From assembly GCA_913057165.1 (NCBI GenBank), contig CAJXNS010000013.1, positions 1-37,194 of the forward strand: a stretch of 37,194 nucleotides of DNA, written 5' to 3'. Shown one piece after another: positions 24,076-31,036 of the stretch. The position numbers and the translations under genes were made by a program. This DNA comes from an uncultured Trueperaceae bacterium (GTDB lineage Bacteria; Deinococcota; Deinococci; Deinococcales; Trueperaceae). How positions within the stretch are numbered: position 1 is the first letter of the stretch; the number at the start of each line of letters is the position of its first letter. The notes under the pieces were generated by a model that saw only the letters and a program-made list of their open reading frames with translations, was not told the origin of the DNA and did no database searches.

Positions 24076-26273
24076 GCGTCGCCCTCCTCGCCTTCGCCGT
24101 CTTGGCTGGCGCTCTTGTTGCGCCGCCAGGCGGCACGCTTGATGGGGTCAGTAAGACGTTCTGGCAGGAACCCGCGGGCGGCAATGAACAGCACGACCAA
24201 GGCAAGGACCATGTTGACCACGTCGCGGGTGAGGTCGGTGAAGGTGATGTTGAGGGTCGACCCGCCGTTCTTCAGCACGCCGAACAGGAACGCCGACAGG
24301 ACGATCCCAAGGGGGTTGTTGGCGCCTAGCAGGGCGACAGCGATGCCGTCAAACCCGTCGCTGGTCGGTAGGGACACGCGCAGCGAGAAGTCCTCCAGGG
24401 CGCCACCGAGCACGTAGTGCGTCGCGCTCAAGCCAGCGAAGCCACCCGACATGGCCATCGCCAGCACGGTGTTGCGCTTGAGGTTGACGCCGCCGTACTC
24501 CGCTGCGCCTGGCGACTGCCCAGCAGCGCGGAGCTCGTAACCCCACTTGGTCCGCTGCAAGAAGACGTGCATGAACACCGCCGCGGCGATCGCGATGAGA
24601 AACCCTGCATTCAAGTTTGACGGCGGCACGGTGACCGGCATGGCGGTCAGGCCAGCCAAGGCAAGCACACCAAACACGGCAGCACCACCAGCAACGGACG
24701 CCAGCAGTCGGGCCCACCAGGCACGCGCCCGAGCGAACCGCCCGAGAAGCACGAACGCCAAACCGGCGGTAAGGACCGCCAACCAGGCCGCCAGGTTGAA
24801 GGTGGCTTCCGTCGAGCCCACCATGGTGGCGGGGTCAACCCCGAAGAGTTGTGGGAGTTGCGGGAGGCGGGCGGTTTCCTGAAGCGGCACCGACTTCGGT
24901 TCACTGCCTGCGGCTTTAAACGGCAGGTTGACGGTCACGGGACCGTCACCCGCGCGCGGCCAGCCGGCGACCGTCATGATGACCAGCAGGATGCCCATGA
25001 CACCCGCCGCACTGGCGCGTGGTCTGGCGGTCAATAGCGTCCGCACGCGCGGGATGAACAACAGCGCAATCAGCACCAGCAAGGACACCCCAAGCCACGT
25101 CAGAATCCGCAAGGCCGAAGCGGCGAACACCGGGCTCGAAGACAAAATGAACAACAGCAGCGAGCTGGCAATGAAGTTCATCAGGATCGTGTTGATGACT
25201 TCGTTGGCACCGAAGCGGGCCTTAAGGAAACCAGGGATGGCGCCCCAGACGGCCCCGCCGAGGGCAGCGGCTGCGACCGCTAAGGGAAGCACCAACCAGC
25301 CGGGGCCTGGGAGGTAGATGCCTGCCAGCATGGCAAACAACGCGCCGATGGCCATCTGGCCTGGAGCGCCGATGTTGAACAGTCCAGCCTGAAAACCGAA
25401 CCCGACACCAAGCCCGGTGAAGATGAGGGGGGTGGCGAACTTAAGGGCCTCCGTAAAACCTTCAAAGGTGCCAAGCGAACCGGAGAACAGCGTCCAATAA
25501 GCGTAGAAGAGCGTGTCGAGGCGCCCGGCGAGGGCCTCACGCCAGTTGGCCAGTTGCACGTCATTACCGAGCGGGGTCGGTTGTAACACCAGAATCACGA
25601 CCGCGGCGGCCGCCAAGGCCAGCATGATCGCGGTGAGAGGGACGGCGATGCGGTCGGCGAGCGCCTGCACCGCGCGCGCACCTCGCCTGAAGACCTGCAA
25701 ACCGAACAGCACCGCCAGGCCGCCGGTCACGATGGCCATGAATGCCGCCAGGCCGGGCGCCCCGTCGGCGTACGGCAGACGGCGGATGCGCACACCCACC
25801 TGCAAGGCGTCCAACCGGGTGGCCTCCAGCGTTTGCGTGTCGAATCGTTCAAGCAGCGACTCAAGTCCAGCGACGTCGGTTCGGGCGCTCGGTTCAGCCA
25901 AGGCTTCCTCGAGGACGCTGCGTACCTCCGTGGTGCGCGCGGCGTCGTAGGCAGCAGCGTGCACACCCAGTCCGTAGAAGGTACTGGCAATGAGGGCGAC
26001 ACCACCGGCCAGCCAGGCGATATGACGGGTTGGCTTCGGCAGGAACGATGCGACCAACAACACGGTGTAGAGCGCCGCCAACAAGACGGCGACCACCGCA
26101 AGTTGGGGGACGTCCACCGCGTCGGTTCGGCCGGTGAAATCGATCGTCCGGTTCGGCAGGAGGGTGACGGCGCCACGCGCAGCCGTTTCACGGTTGAAGG
26201 ACGCCCACGGCGCAAAGAAGGCGGTCAGCGCCGCCACCACCGTCAACGCCGCCACGGTCAGTCGGTCGTTCAT
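24072..26273 (-). CDS. Enlarged ABC transporter permease, nucleoside/BmpA type (NupP/YufP-like) with extra domains
   Basis: A 733-residue permease, about twice the usual 350. The family core is split: part one (about 270-372) has KFATPLIFTGLGVGFGFQAGLFNIGAPGQM and GFLKARFGANEVINTILMNFIA; part two (about 552-715) has KWGYELRAAGQSPGAAEYGGVN and SDGFDGIAVALLGANNPLG. Residues 1-265 add about five membrane spans (near 7-24, 57-77, 86-105, 173-193, 210-230) with a charged loop at 110-165. Residues about 390-545 insert roughly four more spans around an exported loop. The C-terminus is acidic (QDGEGEEGDA). No frame break is visible. The ATG follows TATCAT by seven bases, and the gene overlaps the partner permease by four. 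Confidence 0.88.
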   Translation of the reverse strand: MNDRLTVAALTVVAALTAFFAPWASFNRETAARGAVTLLPNRTIDFTGRTDAVDVPQLAVVAVLLAALYTVLLVASFLPKPTRHIAWLAGGVALIASTFYGLGVHAAAYDAARTTEVRSVLEEALAEPSARTDVAGLESLLERFDTQTLEATRLDALQVGVRIRRLPYADGAPGLAAFMAIVTGGLAVLFGLQVFRRGARAVQALADRIAVPLTAIMLALAAAAVVILVLQPTPLGNDVQLANWREALAGRLDTLFYAYWTLFSGSLGTFEGFTEALKFATPLIFTGLGVGFGFQAGLFNIGAPGQMAIGALFAMLAGIYLPGPGWLVLPLAVAAAALGGAVWGAIPGFLKARFGANEVINTILMNFIASSLLLFILSSSPVFAASALRILTWLGVSLLVLIALLFIPRVRTLLTARPRASAAGVMGILLVIMTVAGWPRAGDGPVTVNLPFKAAGSEPKSVPLQETARLPQLPQLFGVDPATMVGSTEATFNLAAWLAVLTAGLAFVLLGRFARARAWWARLLASVAGGAAVFGVLALAGLTAMPVTVPPSNLNAGFLIAIAAAVFMHVFLQRTKWGYELRAAGQSPGAAEYGGVNLKRNTVLAMAMSGGFAGLSATHYVLGGALEDFSLRVSLPTSDGFDGIAVALLGANNPLGIVLSAFLFGVLKNGGSTLNITFTDLTRDVVNMVLALVVLFIAARGFLPERLTDPIKRAAWRRNKSASQDGEGEEGDA

Positions 26274-26280
26274 TCCGCGA

Positions 26281-26286
26281 ATGATA
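26281..26286 (-). promoter_or_regulatory. -10 box of the leaderless permease operon
   Basis: TATCAT on the minus strand, 7 bases before the ATG of the large permease. The operon read from here would be both permeases and malQ. Confidence 0.6.
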
Positions 26287-26315
26287 CCGGTTCAACGGCC
26301 ATGGTCAGGCCAAAC

Positions 26316-27095
26316 TCAGCGCCGGGCGGTGGGTGTCACCCAGCCGGCCTGCCGCAAACGCGTGAGGAGCCACCGTTCATCGGGCTCGGCGTCTTGCACC
26401 ACCAGCTGCAAATAACGCCCACCGGCGCTGTGCACCCACGCGGCGCACGCGGCGGTGTGTCGCAGCAAGGCGTCTTGGTAGGCCGCCGCGGAGGCTGGAG
26501 CCAGGTGACGCGCGCCGGTGTTGACGTCCCGGAGGCGCCGTGGCTCAGCCGGGGGGCGCACTTCGCGGCTGGCCAAGAGTTGCACCACGTTCATCTCAGC
26601 GGCTTCGCGTGCGAGCTTGGTGGCGGCCGGACCGAACGGGGCGGGCTCCATGAGGTCAGACACAATCAGCAGCGCCTGGTTGCGTGGGGCGCTTGCGTGG
26701 CGGGCGTGCCAGGCGCGGAGTTGTGCGTCCAGTCCAGCGGCAGGCCGGCCGCTGGCATCAAGGTCGTGGTGTTGTGTGGGCGTTGCGCCCGCAGCAAGCA
26801 CGGCTGAAAGCGCACGGGCGTGTTCGTGTTTGCGGTGTAGGTCCATGCCAGGGCGGCCGTCCTGCAGGATGATCAGGCCGGCTGGGTCGTCGGTTTGTGG
26901 GTCTGGGACCACGAGTTCTTGGTGGCGGGCGTAGGCCCGCCAGTTGATGCTGCGGACGTCGTCGCCTTCGCGGTACGGGCGTAACTCGCCCGGGTCGGCC
27001 GAACGGCCGCGGCGCCCCGACCGCGGGTCGCCCTCTCGGGCGGCTTCCTGTTGGAAGGCAAACCGGTACGGACGCCGCGCGGTGGTGGGGGTCAC
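26316..27095 (-). CDS. DUF58 domain protein
   Basis: A 259-residue cytosolic protein. The DUF58 motif (PF01882) is visible as the segment from GELRPYREGDDVRSINWRAYARHQELVV. After it comes a VWA-like half with LIILQDGRPGMD, and later LLIVSDLMEP. Such proteins are nearly always paired with MoxR ATPases and are thought to help assemble or activate VWA or redox enzymes. The GTG start overlaps the moxR stop (GTGA), so the pair is translationally coupled. No BatA/BatB or transglutaminase gene follows; the next gene downstream is the permease with its own promoter. Confidence 0.88.
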   Translation of the reverse strand: MTPTTARRPYRFAFQQEAAREGDPRSGRRGRSADPGELRPYREGDDVRSINWRAYARHQELVVPDPQTDDPAGLIILQDGRPGMDLHRKHEHARALSAVLAAGATPTQHHDLDASGRPAAGLDAQLRAWHARHASAPRNQALLIVSDLMEPAPFGPAATKLAREAAEMNVVQLLASREVRPPAEPRRLRDVNTGARHLAPASAAAYQDALLRHTAACAAWVHSAGGRYLQLVVQDAEPDERWLLTRLRQAGWVTPTARR

Positions 27096-28066
27096 GCGGG
27101 GCTGGGAGGCTCCACGGGGGTGCGGGCCACCAAGTCGGTGAGGACCGCGTCGGTGGTGGTGCCGTCGAGTTGGGCGTCCAGTGCCAGGGATACGCGGTGC
27201 CGGAGGGCAGGGAGCACGGCGCGTTTTAAGTCGGGCAGGTCGACGTACGGCCGGCCAGCCATCAGCGACCAGGCTTGCGCGAGCCGGACGATGGCCTGTC
27301 CGCCGCGTGGGCTGGCGCCTAGCGCCAGGCGTGGCTCGTGGTGGGTGGCTTCGATCAGCCGGGCGACGTACGCGATGGCGGCGTCGGCGATCGGTTGGGC
27401 TGCCGCTTCACTGCGGGCCTGAATGACGTCGTTGGTGCGCATGAGGGCTGGCTGGGCGTCCGCGGATGCGGGTTGCTTGAGGATCGCTTGGAGGTCGTGT
27501 TCGGACGGGCGAGGCACGTTGATTTTGACGGTGAAGCGGTCGAGTTGGGCTTCTGGGAGTGGGTAGGTGCCTTGCATTTCGAGCGGGTTTTGGGTGGCGA
27601 CGACCATGAACGGGTGGGGCAGCGGCCGCGTTTCACCGCCGACGGTGACGTGGCCTTCCTGCATGGCTTCTAAGAGCGCGCTTTGGGTGCGCGGTGTGGC
27701 GCGGTTGAGTTCGTCGGCCACAAGGAGGTTGGCGAAGACCGGGCCTGGCACGAACCTAAAGGCGCTGGGAGCGTCGGGTTGGTAGACGTCGCTGCCGGTA
27801 ACGTCGCCCGGCATGAGGTCGGGCGTGAACTGGATCCGCTTGACGTCAAGGTCGGTGAGCCGTCCGAGTTCGGTTGCAAGTTGGGTTTTGCCGAGCCCTG
27901 GCGGGCCTTCCAGCAGTGCGTGTCCGCCGGCAAGCAAGGTGGCGACGAGTTCATCGACGATGCCTGACTGCCCAATGAGGCGTGTATTCAGCGCGTCGCG
28001 TAGGGTGCGCCATGCGCCTTGTGCCTCTTGGTTTTCAGGCCGCTCCTGCGGGGCTTGCTGCTGCAT
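27092..28066 (-). CDS. MoxR-family AAA+ ATPase
   Basis: A 324-residue AAA+ ATPase with chaperone-like roles in maturation of protein complexes. Walker A is GPPGLGKT (K60), Walker B LLVADELNRA, followed by TQSALLEAMQEGHVT and the sensor 1 region VVATQNPLEMQGTYPLPEAQLDRF, which is diagnostic for MoxR. The C-terminal lid domain shows SPRGGQAIVRLAQAWSLM. The ATG has TAACCT six bases upstream. It is followed by DUF58 with a four-base overlap and diverges from the acetyltransferase gene. Confidence 0.93.
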   Translation of the reverse strand: MQQQAPQERPENQEAQGAWRTLRDALNTRLIGQSGIVDELVATLLAGGHALLEGPPGLGKTQLATELGRLTDLDVKRIQFTPDLMPGDVTGSDVYQPDAPSAFRFVPGPVFANLLVADELNRATPRTQSALLEAMQEGHVTVGGETRPLPHPFMVVATQNPLEMQGTYPLPEAQLDRFTVKINVPRPSEHDLQAILKQPASADAQPALMRTNDVIQARSEAAAQPIADAAIAYVARLIEATHHEPRLALGASPRGGQAIVRLAQAWSLMAGRPYVDLPDLKRAVLPALRHRVSLALDAQLDGTTTDAVLTDLVARTPVEPPSPA

Positions 28067-28072
28067 ACGCGG

Positions 28073-28078
28073 AGGTTA
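28073..28078 (-). promoter_or_regulatory. -10 box of leaderless moxR transcript
   Basis: TAACCT on the minus strand, 6 bases before the moxR ATG and only 15 bases from the oppositely directed box of the acetyltransferase gene. Confidence 0.6.
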
Positions 28079-28093
28079 CCGGATGCGGAGCGC

Positions 28094-28099
28094 TACACT
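28094..28099 (+). promoter_or_regulatory. -10 box for the GNAT acetyltransferase gene
   Basis: TACACT is 8 bases before the ATG at 28108, the widest spacing among the leaderless-type starts here. Confidence 0.5.
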
Positions 28100-28107
28100 C
28101 GTAAGCG

Positions 28108-28662
28108 ATGAGCATCGCGTTGGGTCGGGTTCGTTTGCGTCCGTTGGATGCGCTCCGTCCAGAGGACTGGGTGCGGGTGCACCAGCATTTTCAGGATCCG
28201 GAGATTGCGCACTTAAACGGCACGCCGCCGAATCGGCTGCCGCGGTGGTTGCTGCGGCGGGTGCTTAAGTCGGATGCGCGGCGGCCTGACCGCATGCCGT
28301 TTGGTGTGTACGACGAGCATGACGACTACATTGGGACGGTGGAGCTGTACGACGTGGCGTCCGACGAGGCGACGCTGGGTATCATCATTGGTGAACGTTC
28401 ACATTGGGGTCGTGGCTACGGGCCGGAAGCGATGCGGGCGTTGTTGCGGCACGCCTTCGGGGCGCTGGGTTTAAACCACGTGCGGTTGCATACGTACGGC
28501 GACAACGAGCGTGCCTTGGCGGCATTTCAGAAGGTAGGGTTCGCTGAACGAGAACGAAAGCGGAACCGTGAAGGTCGCGTTGACGTGCACATGGATTTGT
28601 GGCGGGATGCGTTCCTCGAAGCGGAGCGGCGCCTGGAGGCGGCCGCGGAAAGCGAGACATGA
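28108..28662 (+). CDS. GNAT-family N-acetyltransferase (RimJ/RimL-like)
   Basis: A 184-residue cytosolic acetyl-CoA dependent acetyltransferase. The GNAT core is seen as FGVYDEHDDYIGTVELYDV, the acetyl-CoA loop SHWGRGYGPEAMRALLRHAF, and GLNHVRLHTYGDNERALAAFQKVGF, the arrangement of the RimJ/RimL and spermidine acetyltransferase subgroup (Acetyltransf_3). The acceptor could be a protein N-terminus or a small amine. Its TGA overlaps the start of the next gene, so the two are coupled. Confidence 0.9.
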   Translation: MSIALGRVRLRPLDALRPEDWVRVHQHFQDPEIAHLNGTPPNRLPRWLLRRVLKSDARRPDRMPFGVYDEHDDYIGTVELYDVASDEATLGIIIGERSHWGRGYGPEAMRALLRHAFGALGLNHVRLHTYGDNERALAAFQKVGFAERERKRNREGRVDVHMDLWRDAFLEAERRLEAAAESET

Positions 28663-29354
28663 TGCTGACAAATCGTCGAGTGGTGGTTTCAGGCGCAAGC
28701 CGCGGGATCGGCCGGGCGCTGGTGTTGCGCCTGATTGAAGCTGGAGCGCAAGTGGCGTGCGGCGCGAGGGCGGAGGCTGAGCTTGCGGCGCTTGCAGAGG
28801 CGGGTGCGGAGGTGCATCCGCTTGACGTGCGTGACCCCTCCTCGGTGGAGGCCTTCTCGTCCGCGGTGCTGCAGGGCGGCCCGGTGGACGCGCTGGTGAA
28901 CAATGCGGGCGTGGGGACGTTCGGTCCGATCGAAACGTTCAAGGTTGAGGACTGGGACCGCATCATGGAAACCAATGTGCGGGGGACGTTTTTGTTGACG
29001 CAAGCGTTCTTGGGTTCGCTCACCAGCCGTGAAGGTCAGGTCGTGAACGTGACGAGTGATGTGTCGGGGCGCACCTTTGCGGGTGCGGCGGCCTACACGG
29101 CAAGTAAGCACGCCCAGCGGGCGTTTACGCGGGCGCTGCAGATGGAAACTGTGGATGCTGGCGTGCGCGTCACGGAGATTCGTTCCGGTGTGGTGACGAC
29201 GTACTTTAATGACGGCACCCCGCGTGATCCGGACGATGGGGCGCTCTCGGCCGACGACGTTTCTGAGGCGATTGTGTTCGCGTTAATGCAGCCCAAGCAT
29301 GTGCGCGTCGATGAGGTGCTCTTGCACCCGCGGAAGCAACCGGTCGAGTTTTAG
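28659..29354 (+). CDS. Short-chain dehydrogenase/reductase
   Basis: A 231-residue classical SDR. The cofactor motif GASRGIG (12-18), the NNAG motif (LVNNAGVGTFGP), and the catalytic Ser (VTSDVSG) and YTASK Tyr/Lys are all present. R38 at the end of beta-2 (CGARAEAE) suggests NADP(H). The substrate cannot be deduced. ATG at 28659 overlaps the acetyltransferase stop by four bases (ATGA); a second ATG follows at once. Confidence 0.9.
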   Translation: MMLTNRRVVVSGASRGIGRALVLRLIEAGAQVACGARAEAELAALAEAGAEVHPLDVRDPSSVEAFSSAVLQGGPVDALVNNAGVGTFGPIETFKVEDWDRIMETNVRGTFLLTQAFLGSLTSREGQVVNVTSDVSGRTFAGAAAYTASKHAQRAFTRALQMETVDAGVRVTEIRSGVVTTYFNDGTPRDPDDGALSADDVSEAIVFALMQPKHVRVDEVLLHPRKQPVEF

Positions 29355-29365
29355 GCTTGCGCTAT

Positions 29366-29393
29366 TTGCACTCGCGGGCGTGGGGTGTATACT
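29366..29393 (+). promoter_or_regulatory. Promoter of the tRNA-Lys/tRNA-Glu operon
   Basis: TTGCAC (29366-29371) and TATACT (29388-29393) are separated by 16 bases. Transcription would begin near 29400, giving about 70 bases of leader before tRNA-Lys. That leader can form a hairpin at 29402-29418 and another at 29424-29451. Confidence 0.7.
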
Positions 29394-29470
29394 CGTCGTC
29401 GCCTCGCGCTTCGTGAGGTGTGTGGTCAGAGGCCCTGTGGGCTCTCAGGCCAGCCAATGAGGGTTTGGTT

Positions 29471-29546
<76 letters not shown>

Positions 29547-29551
29547 CGCTA

Positions 29552-29626
29552 GGCCCCTTCGACTAGCGGTTAGGTCACCACCCTTTCAAGGTGGCGGCAC
29601 GAGTTCGAATCTCGTAGGGGTCACCA
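29552..29626 (+). tRNA. tRNA-Glu (anticodon UUC)
   Basis: A 75-base tRNA including encoded CCA, five bases after tRNA-Lys. The acceptor stem GGCCCCT pairs with AGGGGTC with one G-U pair; the anticodon loop CTTTCAA gives UUC; the T loop is GTTCGAAT. It is cotranscribed with tRNA-Lys and followed by a terminator. Confidence 0.97.
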
Positions 29627-29629
29627 AGA

Positions 29630-29660
29630 ACCGGGAGGCGTTCGCGCCTCCCGGTCTCTT
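29630..29660 (+). terminator. Intrinsic terminator after the tRNA genes
   Basis: An 11-bp perfect stem (ACCGGGAGGCG and its complement) closes a TTCG tetraloop, 29630-29655, followed by CTCTTTAT. It lies three bases after the tRNA-Glu CCA. The U-tract is short but the stem is strong. Confidence 0.85.
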
Positions 29661-29685
29661 TATGGCAACACGCGTAGCATTTTAG

Positions 29686-29728
29686 TTTCGAAAGCCACCA
29701 GGGTCTCAAACGTTGACAAACTTTCGAA
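29686..29728. repeat. Two TTTCGAA direct/palindromic repeats around the operon promoter
   Basis: TTTCGAAA at 29686-29693 and TTTCGAA at 29722-29728 lie 36 bases apart. The second is inside the promoter spacer and the first just upstream of the -35. Each is near-palindromic, so a dimeric regulator bound to both could control the promoter. Confidence 0.4.
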
Positions 29729-29741
29729 TATAAGGAATACT
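29713..29741 (+). promoter_or_regulatory. Near-consensus sigma-A promoter of the SHMT-like/aconitase-like operon
   Basis: TTGACA (29713-29718), a 17-base spacer, and AATACT (29736-29741). With the rRNA promoter this is the only clear TTGACA in the window. It gives a leader of about 45 bases, and GGAGGA (29785-29790) stands four bases before the ATG, so unlike many neighbours this gene is both leadered and well supplied for ribosome binding. Confidence 0.75.
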
Positions 29742-29794
29742 CGGCAGGCTTGTCGCCATTTACCTTTGATTCATAGGGCGGCTTGGAGGAACCC

Positions 29795-31036
29795 ATGACT
29801 GCGAACCCTGCACCGTCCACCGCCGCCGACCGTCTGGCACGCATCTCGACCGCCATCAGCGACCACGAGTCGTACCGCGACAGCTGCATCGGCTTGGTCC
29901 CAACCGAAAACCGGATGAGTCCGCGCGCACGTGCCGCCATGAACAGCGACCTGGCGCACCGCTACCTATTCCAAAACCCGCAATGGCGTTACGTGGGCGG
30001 TAAGCACCTCGCCGTTGTCGAAGAAACCGCGAAAGAACTCGCCCGCGAACTGTTCGATGCCAAGCACGTCAACGTCCGGCCGCTCTCTGGCGAGAACTGC
30101 ACCAACATCGTGATCCATGCCGTGGTTCCCAAAGGCGGCAACTTCTACCACCTCGCGATGGAAGACGGCGGGCACTTCGCCGCTGCCAGCGTTGCCGACC
30201 GGCTGACCGACAACCGCTTCTTGCTCCCCTTCGACCGGGAGCGCGCCACCATCGACGTGGCCGCCTGCGCCGAGATGTTTGCAAGCCACCCGCCGGACGT
30301 CATCTACCTGGACGCGTCTATGACCACCCAACCCCACCCACTGCAAGAACTGCGCGCCCTGGCAGGCGATGACACCGTGATCGTGTACGACGCGTCGCAA
30401 ACGTTAGGCCTCATTGCCGGTGGCCGGTTCCAAGATCCCCTGCGGGAAGGGGCCGACATCCTGTCGGGCAGCACCCACAAGTCACTCCCCGGACCGCAAA
30501 AAGGCATGATCCTCACCAACCGTGACGACCTGATCGAAGCGGTTGAACGCACGATCTTCCCCGGCCACGTCTCGAACTTCCAGGTGCACCACGTCGCAGC
30601 GCTGGCGGTGACCTTGGCTGAAACGCTTGAGTTCGGACGTGAGTATGCCGACCAGATCATTCGTAACGCCCGCGCCTTGGCTGCAGAACTCCGCAACCTT
30701 GGGCTGGCCGTTCAAACCGGTGGCGGCGAAACGGAAACCCACCAGGTATGGCTGGACGTCACCGCGCTGGCCACCCCCGATGAAGCCGTTGAGCGCCTGC
30801 ACGACGCGAACATCATCGCGAACGTCAACCTGATTCCGACCATGCAAAGCAAAGGCCTACGCCTCGGGGTACCCGAGGTCACCCGTCTCGGTATGACCGA
30901 GGACGACATGCGCGCCATCGCCCGGTTCATGCACGACGCACTCGCCCACGTTCGCCCCATTGAGCACGTCCGCGCGGATGCGGCGCGTCTCGCCAGCGCA
31001 CACACCGAGGTGCGTTACTGCTTCCCAGAGGCGTGA
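29795..31036 (+). CDS. Serine hydroxymethyltransferase-like PLP enzyme with altered active site
   Basis: A 413-residue fold-type I PLP enzyme that aligns along its whole length with glycine/serine hydroxymethyltransferase. Kept: the Schiff-base lysine in STHKSLPGP (K229), D199 under the PLP ring, the ENRMSP segment, and the substrate-carboxylate arginine in GLRLGVP (R356). Changed compared with E. coli GlyA: the Glu of YAEGYP (E57) is F59, the Tyr of RYYGG (Y65) is V67, H203 is Q202 and R235 is Q. The folate contacts and proton-transfer residues are therefore gone. I infer an aldolase, transaldolase or related reaction on an alpha-amino acid, not folate-dependent serine synthesis. It is coupled to the next gene by a GTGA overlap. 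Confidence 0.85.
   Translation: MTANPAPSTAADRLARISTAISDHESYRDSCIGLVPTENRMSPRARAAMNSDLAHRYLFQNPQWRYVGGKHLAVVEETAKELARELFDAKHVNVRPLSGENCTNIVIHAVVPKGGNFYHLAMEDGGHFAAASVADRLTDNRFLLPFDRERATIDVAACAEMFASHPPDVIYLDASMTTQPHPLQELRALAGDDTVIVYDASQTLGLIAGGRFQDPLREGADILSGSTHKSLPGPQKGMILTNRDDLIEAVERTIFPGHVSNFQVHHVAALAVTLAETLEFGREYADQIIRNARALAAELRNLGLAVQTGGGETETHQVWLDVTALATPDEAVERLHDANIIANVNLIPTMQSKGLRLGVPEVTRLGMTEDDMRAIARFMHDALAHVRPIEHVRADAARLASAHTEVRYCFPEA

Noticed and set aside
25833-26807. 324-codon open frame opposite the large permease and DUF58
   Set aside because: Crosses two genes and a promoter on the other strand; no recognisable domain.
29742-29794. Glycine-type or other riboswitch before the SHMT-like gene
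   Set aside because: The leader is only about 45 bases and shows no glycine aptamer motifs or convincing stem; plain leader with a ribosome binding site is enough.
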